Origin: Candidatus Falkowbacteria bacterium RIFOXYC2_FULL_48_21
Lineage (GTDB): Bacteria > Patescibacteriota > Patescibacteriia > UBA11705 > JABHMO01
Length of the DNA: 17,237 nt
Direction: 5' to 3'
Assembly (NCBI GenBank): GCA_001778275.1
Contig: MFGM01000067.1
Coordinates: 1-17,237 of the forward strand
The notes beneath the pieces were generated by a model that saw nothing but the letters and a program-made list of their open reading frames with translations, had not been told where the DNA came from and did not search any database. A program made the translations under genes and the position numbers. Shown one piece after another: positions 5,827-11,957 of this stretch; position 1 is the stretch's first letter, and each line of letters begins with the position of its first letter.

Positions 5827-6573
5827 TCAATCAATCCATCTGCACAGCGGCACGCACAGACCGTTGCCGAATTCCACGACCAACAGCGGATCCGGAGCTG
5901 GGCCGGGGTTAACTCGCGTCAGTCGGTCCGGCGTCCAAACCATGACCGACGCGCCGATGGGCAGGCGAATCGCGTTTAACTTTTCCAACACTTTAACCGC
6001 CTTACGCGGGAAACCGTTTCCTTCGGCCACATAGCGAGCAATGGTGTGTCGTGCCCAGACATCACTTGTGTCCCCGTCGGTAATAGTAATCCCCGGTTGG
6101 GTGTATTCACTTTTGTTCAATGTAGTATAACTACGAGGGGTACCGTCATCTTTCATCTTGTCAAAGCGCGCAACGTAGTACGTCCTTTTAGAATAATAAT
6201 CATCGACTTTGATATACCAACCAACGCCAACCTGCTTGAAATGTACCGGCTCCAAGCCATGTTCAGTGAAGCGCGCCACGATCGTGCGATTGATCATGCG
6301 TAGTGTTTTCTCCGGCAGATCGGCCGGAACCACGCCGAGACTGATCATCCGCTTTGCCAAATTCGTGGTTGGACAAATGTCCGTTTCGCCCGCTTGCTCG
6401 TCGCCGACCGAAAAAAAATCGTTTTGTGCCACTACTGAAAGTCCGGTTTCGTTCATGATTGCCTCCTTGTTGTTAATTGCTAGGCAAAGCCAACTCGAGA
6501 GACCGAGAAGCATCAGCGCGGGTAGCCATGTTGCCAGAATGGCGTGAGGTTTAGGATTTGATTTTGCGTTCAT
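5827..6573 (-). CDS. Hypothetical protein with N-terminal membrane segment and an alternative strong start
   Basis: A 248-residue protein that I do not recognise. The first 39 residues contain one hydrophobic helix (about 11-32, WLPALMLLGLSSWLCLA), followed by a soluble domain with beta-rich parts (VGVGWYIKVDDYYSKRTYYVARFD) and a basic helix (ARHTIARYV). The ATG at 6573 has only a weak SD. A much stronger one (AAGGAGG, 5 nt spacing) precedes the in-frame ATG at 6454-6456, which would give a 209-residue soluble form without the membrane segment. I list the longer frame because the hydrophobic segment is plausible coding sequence, but 5827-6456 may be the main product. It is the fourth gene of the operon. 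Confidence 0.62.
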   Translation of the reverse strand: MNAKSNPKPHAILATWLPALMLLGLSSWLCLAINNKEAIMNETGLSVVAQNDFFSVGDEQAGETDICPTTNLAKRMISLGVVPADLPEKTLRMINRTIVARFTEHGLEPVHFKQVGVGWYIKVDDYYSKRTYYVARFDKMKDDGTPRSYTTLNKSEYTQPGITITDGDTSDVWARHTIARYVAEGNGFPRKAVKVLEKLNAIRLPIGASVMVWTPDRLTRVNPGPAPDPLLVVEFGNGLCVPLCRWID

Positions 6574-6593
6574 CGTCAGCAGTCCCCGTTTTG

Positions 6594-6833
6594 TTAGTTT
6601 TTGTCCAAGTTCCTCCGGCGAAATTCTTGTGCAATCGCAATGCTGGTCTTAATATCCGTCGCCCCATCGCGCATCAGAAGTGCCAAAAAGATGAGTATGC
6701 CGAGAGAATAGTCAAAGTCGCTGGGAACCGCCTTGCCGATAATGATGACAATCACTGCGGCAAGTGCGATGTCGGAGATGATGGTCAAGAAACAAGGCCA
6801 AAAAAGTCCAATGGGTTTTTGCGATTCAGGCAT
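6594..6833 (-). CDS. Small two-helix membrane protein, paralogue of the 6890-7147 product
   Basis: A 79-residue protein with two hydrophobic segments: about 10-34 and 41-54. Its C-terminus, ATDIKTSIAIAQEFRRRNLDK, matches that of the upstream neighbour (ATDIRVDAEIGRAFRVRGLDK) in spacing and in most conserved positions, so the two are tandem paralogues. The ATG at 6833 has the SD AAAGGAGA. The shared cytoplasmic tail suggests a common partner. The function is unknown. Confidence 0.72.
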   Translation of the reverse strand: MPESQKPIGLFWPCFLTIISDIALAAVIVIIIGKAVPSDFDYSLGILIFLALLMRDGATDIKTSIAIAQEFRRRNLDKN

Positions 6834-6889
6834 TTTGTTCTCCTTTGTTGGTTGTTAGCGCGTTAGATCGTAAATCGATTTTTCAAATC

Positions 6890-7147
6890 TTAATAGTCGT
6901 CCTTGTCAAGACCTCTCACGCGAAACGCTCTTCCGATTTCCGCGTCGACGCGGATGTCAGTTGCTTGCCCTGAGATTATTTTTCCCAAGACAATCCAGAC
7001 AGCGGCGCCGAACCAGTCCCACGCTTCGTGGTTGCTGGTCAGAAATGAGTTGATTGCAAGAATGGTCAGGGTGGCGAATATGATGTCGCCGACAAGCGTT
7101 ACGAAGAAGATGTTCCAGTAGGAATAGCCCTTTTTGCGTTTTGACAT
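6890..7147 (-). CDS. Small two-helix membrane protein, paralogue of the 6594-6833 product
   Basis: An 85-residue protein: basic start MSKRKKGYSYW, hydrophobic segments about 12-34 and 44-60, then a charged tail ending RGLDKDDY. The tail is homologous to that of the next gene in the operon, including the ATDI and F-R-x-R-x-LDK positions. The SD GGAGG lies 7 nt before the ATG at 7147. It is probably the product of a local duplication. No family is recognised. Confidence 0.72.
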   Translation of the reverse strand: MSKRKKGYSYWNIFFVTLVGDIIFATLTILAINSFLTSNHEAWDWFGAAVWIVLGKIISGQATDIRVDAEIGRAFRVRGLDKDDY

Positions 7148-7167
7148 TGATGAACCTCCGATTTTAG

Positions 7168-7728
7168 CTAGTTAAACTGTTTCGGCCAGCCCGGACTTTT
7201 TGCCCGCGCCGCCGCGTCGATGATCGCTTTGTTGAGCGCTTGGAGGTGCTTTTTTTCGAAATCTTTGTCAAACACGCGAATTACGCAGTCGTCGCTAAAC
7301 TCCACGCCATTACTTTCCGCTTGAGTTACTTCGTTGCCGTGAACAAAGAGCAACACTTGTCGCCGGCGATTCCAAACGCTTTTGATAACCCCTTCATTCT
7401 TTTTCGAGAGGTAGTCAATTCCCGCTTTCTCGTGCAGGAATGTTCGAAGCGTTTCAAAGGCGATGTCTGCCGCGCAAGTTGAGTTGTACCGGATCAAGGC
7501 GATGATTCCGAGGGGGAGAAAGGTAATCGCGCCGATCAAATAGACAAATGCTCCGTACAAGGACTGGTGAAAGAGAGTGCGGTCGCGGTATGACATGTTG
7601 TGACACAGGAAAGAGGCCAGGAGCATTATCCCAAAGATCGTCAGTATCCATACGAGGTTCCATCTTGTTCGACCTTCGAAGAGCATGCCGGTTTTGCAAA
7701 GATGACAGATTTTTTGTTTCCAGTTCAT
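7168..7728 (-). CDS. Hypothetical two-helix membrane protein with cytoplasmic C-terminal domain
   Basis: A 186-residue protein. It begins with a possible metal-binding CHLC pair (residues 9-12), then two membrane helices (about 24-42 and 57-79), then a soluble domain of about 105 residues with alternating strands (RRQVLLFVHG, CVIRVFD) and a basic helix near the end. It is the first gene of the five-gene minus-strand operon, 59 bp from the perfect promoter at 7787-7815, with the SD GGAGG 9 nt before the ATG. Family and role are not recognised. Position as promoter-proximal gene suggests high expression. Confidence 0.72.
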   Translation of the reverse strand: MNWKQKICHLCKTGMLFEGRTRWNLVWILTIFGIMLLASFLCHNMSYRDRTLFHQSLYGAFVYLIGAITFLPLGIIALIRYNSTCAADIAFETLRTFLHEKAGIDYLSKKNEGVIKSVWNRRRQVLLFVHGNEVTQAESNGVEFSDDCVIRVFDKDFEKKHLQALNKAIIDAAARAKSPGWPKQFN

Positions 7729-7786
7729 AATGATTGGCCTCCGTGAATTGTTAACGAGCCTGAAACCAACTTGATTTCAACCAGCC

Positions 7787-7815
7787 ATTATAGCAAACAA
7801 GCAACATTTTGTCAA
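7787..7815 (-). promoter_or_regulatory. Perfect consensus sigma70 promoter for the 5400-7728 operon
   Basis: On the minus strand, TTGACA (7815-7810), exactly 17 bp, then TATAAT (7792-7787). All twelve bases match the consensus. Such strength is unusual for a chain of hypothetical membrane proteins unless the promoter is normally repressed. Confidence 0.9.
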
Positions 7816-7890
7816 TGGTGGTTTTAGTCGATTTTTGTTTAAAATAGAAATGAAATAGTTTAGCGCAAATAGACGATTGTCAATCATGTA

Positions 7891-7919
7891 TTGACAATAA
7901 TTTAAAAAGCGGGTATAAT
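7891..7919 (+). promoter_or_regulatory. Perfect consensus sigma70 promoter for the structured leader and TrmB gene
   Basis: TTGACA (7891-7896), exactly 17 bp, then TATAAT (7914-7919). All twelve bases match the consensus. It diverges from the 7787-7815 promoter, with about 75 bp between the two -35 boxes. Transcription should begin near 7926, about 15 nt before the forked palindrome. Confidence 0.9.
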
Positions 7920-7940
7920 GCGATTGTGGCCACATTTGTT

Positions 7941-8058
7941 CGCCCACGGTTGAAACACGTGGGCTCAAGGGCGAATTACAAAAACCCGTTGAAGCGGGTT
8001 CCCCATTCATGGGGTTTTCGTAAATTGTCCCGTAGCCCACGCGATTCATCCGTGGGCG
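7941..8058 (+). ncRNA. Forked palindromic leader (candidate structured RNA or cis element)
   Basis: A 118-nt imperfect palindrome lies in the 5' leader of the TrmB gene. Nested pairings run inward: CGCCCACGG/CCGTGGGCG (7941-7949 with 8050-8058), CGTGGGCT/AGCCCACG (7958-7965 with 8034-8041), GGG/CCC, and AATTAC/GTAAATT (7974-7979 with 8020-8026). The tip then splits into two hairpins, AACCCG-ttgaag-CGGGTT (7983-8000) and CCCCAT-tc-ATGGGG (8001-8014). The same bases can fold instead as four tandem local hairpins, because each outer arm also pairs with its neighbour. It resembles no standard riboswitch known to me. It could act as leader RNA, as DNA cruciform, or as a mobile palindromic repeat. 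Confidence 0.7.
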
Positions 8059-8091
8059 GTCTGTGGTGGCGGTCGCGTATTATTTTAAACC

Positions 8092-8883
8092 ATGATTTCT
8101 ATGGACCTCCCCAAATTTCTCACCTCCTTTGGCCTGACCGAAAGCGAAGGCAAAGCATACCTCGCGGCGTTGAAACAAACGCGAATCAGCGCCAGTGAAC
8201 TGTCGAAGATGACGGAAATAAAACGGCCGGCGCTTTATCACGCTCTTGAAACGCTGGAAAAGAAGGGTTTGGTTTCGATTTCGAAGACCGGTCGCGTTTT
8301 GCAGTTTCGCGCCGAGCCGCCGGAGCGGTTAAAATCGTTACTGCATCGAAAAGCGATGGAGGTGGAGTCGCTAAAGAAAAAGTTGGATAAAAATTTACCG
8401 TTTTTTCCGACCGTTGAAGAAATGCCGGCTGGCGAAGCGCGCGTCGAATTCTTCCGCGGCACAAGTGGAATCAAGAATCTGGCGGAAAAGTCTTTTGAAA
8501 ATAAAGAAAAGAAACTTTTTGCCATTGTGCCGTCGTTCGAGGTGTTTCTTGAGGCGTTTACGAAGGAATACGCCGCTTATTATGTGGAAGAAAAGTTGAG
8601 GCGCGGTATTGTAACGAAAAGTATTTGGGCGGAACCGTTAAAAAATGAGAGCGAGTTTAAAAAACAAGTGACTGATCACGCCGCCTTCTTGCGTGAAGTG
8701 CGTTATGCTCCGAAAGAGATGGCGGAAAAAGCCAAATCGATTATTTTGATTTGGGATGATAGCGTGGCGATTATCAATTCCACCAAGGAACCGTTCGGGG
8801 TGCTGATTGTGAGCGCCGATTACAGTGAGACGATGCGGGCGATGTGGGCGGTGGCGTGGAAGGCGGGGAAGAAGGCGAAGTAA
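8092..8883 (+). CDS. TrmB-family transcriptional regulator
   Basis: A 263-residue regulator. Residues about 10-80 form the TrmB-type winged helix: LTESEGKAYLAAL, then ISASELSKMTEIKRPALYHALETLEKKGLVS. A coiled segment (about 90-115) follows, then an effector-like domain with EFFRGTSGIKNLAEKSF and the late strands SIILIWDDSVAIINS. The family binds DNA as dimers and often senses sugars, but no ligand can be read here. The first ATG (8092) has no SD; an in-frame ATG at 8101 is an alternative. It follows a consensus promoter and a leader of about 165 nt with a large fold, so regulation at the RNA level is possible. It converges with a second, IS-disrupted TrmB gene. Confidence 0.88.
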   Translation: MISMDLPKFLTSFGLTESEGKAYLAALKQTRISASELSKMTEIKRPALYHALETLEKKGLVSISKTGRVLQFRAEPPERLKSLLHRKAMEVESLKKKLDKNLPFFPTVEEMPAGEARVEFFRGTSGIKNLAEKSFENKEKKLFAIVPSFEVFLEAFTKEYAAYYVEEKLRRGIVTKSIWAEPLKNESEFKKQVTDHAAFLREVRYAPKEMAEKAKSIILIWDDSVAIINSTKEPFGVLIVSADYSETMRAMWAVAWKAGKKAK

Positions 8884-8908
8884 AATTGTTATTATTGGGA
8901 AATAAAAA

Positions 8909-8937
8909 GTCGTCGGCGGAATTAGCCGGCGGCTTTT
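8909..8937. terminator. Bidirectional rho-independent terminator
   Basis: GTCGTCGGC (8909-8917) pairs with GCCGGCGGC (8925-8933), including G-U pairs, followed by TTTT on the plus strand. On the minus strand the stem is followed by TTTTTATTT. It lies between the two converging TrmB genes. Confidence 0.82.
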
Positions 8938-8970
8938 AGAATTGTTAATGAAACCGGAGAGGTGTCGCGC

Positions 8971-9210
8971 TTATTTTGATTGCTCCCAAAGGGTGTAAAA
9001 AACGCTTTTCAGGATTTTTACGATGTATTCATCTTCGATTAATAATGCCAATGGCGCCTTTGGTTGCCAGAATATCGCTTTGTTTCCGAAAAGCTGAAAC
9101 GAGGCTTCGAATGGCCTTTGCATATTGAGAATCCTGGTTTCTCGCATTTGCTCCGAGTCGGTTTTTTGGAGCTGATCAGCGGTTTCGCTCGGCAAAGTTA
9201 AAATTTTTAT
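8971..9210 (-). pseudogene. 3' part of IS-disrupted TrmB-family regulator
   Basis: This is the C-terminal part of the gene whose front lies at 10589-11133. It encodes the end of the effector domain, including LFGNKAIFWQPKAPLALLIEDE and the terminal helix VFYTLWEQ, a typical TrmB C-terminus. It begins with the target-site copy ATTTTTAT (9203-9210) next to the IS. A TTG at 9195 could in principle start a 74-residue fragment, but there is no SD. Joining it to the 5' part with a single target copy restores one open frame of 258 codons. Confidence 0.88.
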
Positions 9211-9308
9211 GGGTCTTCTCCCAAACGTGTGGGTAAATTAGTTATTTAAAGATGGCAAATACTGCTCAATTAAGTGAATAAACCGTAGTTTCGGGATGAC
9301 AAAAAGTC

Positions 9309-9317
9309 TGGTATAAT
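9309..9317 (+). promoter_or_regulatory. Extended -10 promoter of the ISL3 transposase
   Basis: TGGTATAAT combines the extended TG motif (9309-9310) with a consensus -10 (9312-9317). The expected start of transcription falls at about 9324, which is the ATG itself, so the message may be leaderless. No good -35 hexamer was seen. Confidence 0.6.
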
Positions 9318-9323
9318 TAAATC

Positions 9324-10543
9324 ATGAAAAAAATCAAACGACTGCTGGATGAATATCGCTTCCCCGGATTTCGTCCGCTGGCAGTCATTAAGGGGAAATT
9401 CGGTGATAACAAAGCCAGAATTGTTAAACAAGTGCGGCTCCAAAAAAAACGATTTGCGGCGTATGCGGTACGGCTCACAGGAGTTTCTATGACCGAAAAA
9501 CCAGATTGGTCAGGGATTTGTCCTGCGGCGATGCTCGAATCTATCTTGAAGTCGAAATGCGACGAGTCAATTGTATGAAATGTGGCCATGTCAAAAGTGA
9601 AAAATTGGACTGGTTGGCCGATAATCCGTTCTACACCAAACGGATTGCTTTCCATGTTGGTCGGCGATGCCGGTCGTCAGCCATTTCTGACGTAGCCAAG
9701 GAATTGCATCTGGACTGGAAAACAGTCAAGGCTTTGGAGATGCAATATATGAGAGAACAACTCCGGCGTTCCGGAAAGCCGCACCCGCGGGTAATCGGAA
9801 TCGACGAGATTGCGGTCAGAAAAGGGCATAACTACCGAATCGTCGTAAGCGATCTGGAAAAGCATCGCCCTATCTGGTTCGGGGGACAAGACAGATCAGA
9901 AGAAAGCATGGACGAATTCTATCAATGCCTAGGAGAAAAGGCCGGTAAAAATATCAAACTGGCCGTCATGGACATGTGGAAAGCCTTTGAGAAAGCTACG
10001 AGAAAGAATGTCCCTCAGGCAGCCATCCTTTATGACAAATTTCATGTCATGAAACATCTGGGCGAAGCACTGGATCAAGTCCGAAAACAGGAATACGCCA
10101 GACTATCAGGACGGAATAGAAAATATATTAAAGGACAAAAATACATTTTACTGTCAAATCGAGAAAATCTCACATCGGACGGCCGGGCATCGCTGAAAAC
10201 ATTGTTAGCCGTCAACAAAAGATTGAATACCGCGTACCTGTTAAAAGAGTCATTCGGACAGTTATGGAGTTATCAAACAGTTGGCTGGGCCAGAAGATTT
10301 TTCGATAACTGGAAGCGCTCACTGAAATGGCAAAGACTTGAACCATACGAGAAGTTCACGGAACTCATCGAGCGACACTGGGATGGCATTGCCGCTTACA
10401 GCCGGACGGAAAACAAAGTCTCGCTGGGATTTGTGGAAGGGTTGAATAACAAAATCAGAGTTTTTCAGCGACGCGCCTACGGTCTTAAAGACACTGAATA
10501 CTTGCGATTGAAAGTCCTTACTTGCATGCTAAAAGAAATTTAA
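9324..10543 (+). CDS. tnpA: ISL3-family transposase, probably expressed by -1 frameshift
   Basis: A DDE transposase for the surrounding IS. The ATG at 9324 opens frame one (MKKIKRLLDEYRFPGFRPLA...), which runs alone to a stop at 9576-9578. The zinc ribbon and catalytic domain lie in the -1 frame. That frame has no ATG before its ribbon and is closed upstream by a TAA at 9425. The frames meet at eight A residues (9442-9449), where slip A-AAA-AAA gives a 406-residue protein of normal ISL3 length. The ribbon has Cys pairs CGVC (codons 9455, 9464) and CMKC (9572, 9581). It is followed by an HTH (AKELHLDWKTVKALE) and catalytic residues Asp (codon 9803, GIDEIA), Asp (9971, VMDMWKAF) and Glu (10436, GFVEGLNNKIR). 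An assembly error in the A-run or a broken gene are the alternatives. Confidence 0.85.
9441..9450 (+). promoter_or_regulatory. Candidate -1 frameshift slippery site
   Basis: CAAAAAAAAC in the ISL3 transposase gene. Read in the upstream frame the bases group as C-AA A-AAA-AAA, the classical heptamer A-AAA-AAA. Slipping back one base moves ribosomes from the frame opened at 9324 into the frame that encodes the zinc ribbon and DDE domain. Slippage by RNA polymerase would give the same result. A short stem CGTA/TACG about 10 nt downstream is the only visible stimulator candidate. Confidence 0.65.
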
Positions 10544-10588
10544 CCCGAAATTATTCAAATATTTACCCACTCACTTGGGAGAAGACCC

Positions 10589-11133
10589 ATTTTTATATAA
10601 AAGCCTTTTTCCATCCTCTTTTTTATCCAGCGAGTTTCTTTTTCCCATGTAATGAAGCCTATAAAGTCTTTTGTTGATCCGAAAAATTCTCCGCCATCCG
10701 TTGCTTCCTCCAGAATTTGATCAAAAATTTTTAAATACTGCTCTTCGCCGTGCAGTACCTTTATTTTAGTCGGCGTTTCACCTTGATGAAAATGCGCCAT
10801 TAAGTCTGGCATGGCAGCAACCATGTTTTTGTCAGCATCCTCGAATTGTTTTTCTTTCTCGCGCAACAATTCCAGCGCTTTGGTCGGTGGCGCGACAACA
10901 AAGGTACGCGCGTATTTTTTGCGCGTGGAAAATTCAGCCAGCCCGTTTCTTTCCAGTTTGGCGATTACCTTATAAACGTTCGGACGAGAGACGTTTATTT
11001 TTTTAGCCAAGGACTCGATTGTCGTCGGGCCAATCGTTAGGGATGCGATGTAAAGATCGATTTCTTGTATGGACAAGTTCAATCGCTTGAGCGAAGTGTA
11101 AAGTTTTTTGGTCACTTCCAAGTTTTGTGGCAT
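10589..11133 (-). pseudogene. 5' part of IS-disrupted TrmB-family regulator
   Basis: The N-terminal 181 residues of a TrmB-type regulator. It has a winged helix (LNLSIQEIDLYIASL, then TIESLAKKINVSRPNVYKVIAKLERNGL), a coiled segment around EKEKQFEDADKN, and an effector-like region KIKVLHGEEQYLKIFDQILEE. The frame opens far upstream (11346), but the ATG at 11131-11133 is chosen because it gives the normal TrmB N-terminus and lies behind a promoter. Reading into the IS adds 11 foreign residues before a stop at 10555-10557, for a truncated product of 192. The DNA-binding domain is whole, so the stub might still bind DNA. The rest of the gene is at 8971-9210. Confidence 0.9.
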
Positions 11134-11162
11134 ATGTAAATTTACTTGATGATTTATCCTTT

Positions 11163-11181
11163 TGTATAAATATAATATACA
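11163..11181. promoter_or_regulatory. Palindromic candidate operator over the disrupted TrmB promoter
   Basis: TGTATA-N7-TATACA spans the -10 region of the minus-strand promoter. A second palindrome, GTAAATTTAC (11136-11145), lies between that promoter and the start codon. Both are AT-rich, so chance symmetry cannot be excluded. Autoregulation by the TrmB product is the simplest hypothesis. Confidence 0.4.
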
Positions 11182-11202
11182 TTGACTAATAAATTGCGTC
11201 AA
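11174..11202 (-). promoter_or_regulatory. Promoter of the disrupted TrmB gene
   Basis: On the minus strand, TTGACG (11202-11197), a 17-bp spacer, then TATATT (11179-11174). Transcription would start near 11167, about 34 nt before the chosen start codon. It diverges from the promoter at 11218. Confidence 0.68.
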
Positions 11203-11217
11203 ATTACTGGATATGTG

Positions 11218-11246
11218 TTGACAGGATTGTTTAAATACGTAATAAT
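11218..11246 (+). promoter_or_regulatory. Promoter for the two small membrane-protein genes
   Basis: TTGACA (11218-11223), a 17-bp spacer, then AATAAT (11241-11246), five of six -10 bases. It drives the genes at 11285 and 11525 and lies back-to-back with the disrupted TrmB promoter. Confidence 0.68.
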
Positions 11247-11284
11247 GTAATGTTGGGTCCGTTGATAATTCAGAAGGAGGGAGT

Positions 11285-11512
11285 ATGAATGCGTGGCTAT
11301 CATTGATTTTTATTTTACTCGGAACAGCAGTTTGCGTGGGGTCCAAGACGTGGTTAGTGTCTAATTTGAAAACTGCTTTTGGTGGTGCGGCATGGAGTTG
11401 TGGGCGGGCACTAAAATTGGCTAATATGTTTTTTTTGTTTGCGTCCGAATTGGCTTACGTGGCGGGTATAATCCTTATTTGTATTGGTGTTTCGCTTGAT
11501 CTGATTCGTTAG
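11285..11512 (+). CDS. Hypothetical two-helix membrane protein
   Basis: A 75-residue protein with hydrophobic segments about 3-20 and 47-72, joined by a loop containing KTWLVSNLKTAFGG. It is not recognised. The ATG at 11285 has the ideal SD AAGGAGG (11273-11279). It is the first gene of a two-gene operon; the next starts 12 bp after its stop. Its style (strong promoter and SD, small membrane product) matches the operons at 1241 and 5400. Confidence 0.7.
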   Translation: MNAWLSLIFILLGTAVCVGSKTWLVSNLKTAFGGAAWSCGRALKLANMFFLFASELAYVAGIILICIGVSLDLIR

Positions 11513-11524
11513 CGGAGGAAAGAA

Positions 11525-11902
11525 ATGAAAAGAAGTGAATCAAGACAAATTGAATTCATTGCGCTGCTGATTGTGTACTTTGTTTTCTGTGCGATTTTTT
11601 GGATCGGATTTGGTATTTCTGATTCTGGCCTTGAAGAGTTCGCCAGGCAGCGCGTATGTGCGTATGCGGCTTTCGTGGTTGGTTGGTTTATAATCGGAGG
11701 AGTTTCCTCGGAGGGGTCATGTGAAAAATTCATGAAGCGGGAAGTGAAAAAAGAGTTGAATGAATATGGTCGAGTTCTGTCCTCTGGCACGCATGCGTTG
11801 ATTGTTTTCAGAATTGTCATGGTGGTTTTCTGGCCGATTGTGGAATTAACGGGGTTTTGTCGGGATTGGTGGTTGACTACAAAGAAGAGATCCATTGATT
11901 AG
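11525..11902 (+). CDS. Hypothetical three-helix membrane protein
   Basis: A 125-residue protein with hydrophobic segments about 11-31, 44-60 and 89-109. The loop between the second and third is highly charged (KFMKREVKKELNEYGR), which puts it on the cytoplasmic side. The SD GGAGGAAAG precedes the ATG at 11525. It is the second and last gene of its operon and ends 21 bp before a perfect palindromic terminator. Function unknown. Confidence 0.72.
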   Translation: MKRSESRQIEFIALLIVYFVFCAIFWIGFGISDSGLEEFARQRVCAYAAFVVGWFIIGGVSSEGSCEKFMKREVKKELNEYGRVLSSGTHALIVFRIVMVVFWPIVELTGFCRDWWLTTKKRSID

Positions 11903-11923
11903 TGCCGTGGCGAATTGTGATCT

Positions 11924-11957
11924 AAATCTTGTCGAGCATGCTCGACAAGATTTTTTT
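11924..11957. terminator. Rho-independent terminator with perfect 30-bp palindrome
   Basis: Bases 11924-11953 are an exact palindrome (arms AAATCTTGTCGAGCA and its inverse, no spacer), followed by further T to 11957. The hairpin core GTCGAGC/GCTCGAC is strong. It ends the 11285-11902 operon. Confidence 0.88.

Larger units (their letters stand above)
9211..10588 (+). mobile_element. ISL3-family insertion sequence, complete
   Basis: The element is 1378 bp. Its ends are inverted repeats: the left end GGGTCTTCTCCCAA, a 4-bp difference, then GTGGGTAAAT (9211-9238). The right end is the reverse of the same pattern (10561-10588), with 24 of 28 positions matching. Both sides carry the 8-bp direct repeat ATTTTTAT (9203-9210 and 10589-10596), the duplication length typical of ISL3 elements. 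It contains one transposase gene and interrupts a TrmB-family regulator. Intact ends and an exact duplication point to a recent insertion. Confidence 0.95.

Noticed and set aside
7777..8049. A minus-strand 90-codon frame across the divergent promoters and forked palindrome.
   Set aside because: It covers both promoters and the structured element, has no SD, and shows no protein-like pattern.
7926..8198. A plus-strand 90-codon frame starting in the forked palindrome.
   Set aside because: It overlaps the TrmB start in another frame; the codons simply follow the palindrome.
8971..9195. The 74-codon frame as a stand-alone gene.
   Set aside because: It starts at TTG without an SD and joins in frame to the 5' TrmB part across the target duplication.
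9324..9578. The 84-codon frame as an independent small gene inside the IS.
   Set aside because: After the A-run it has no family-like pattern, whereas its first 41 codons plus the -1 frame give a normal ISL3 transposase.
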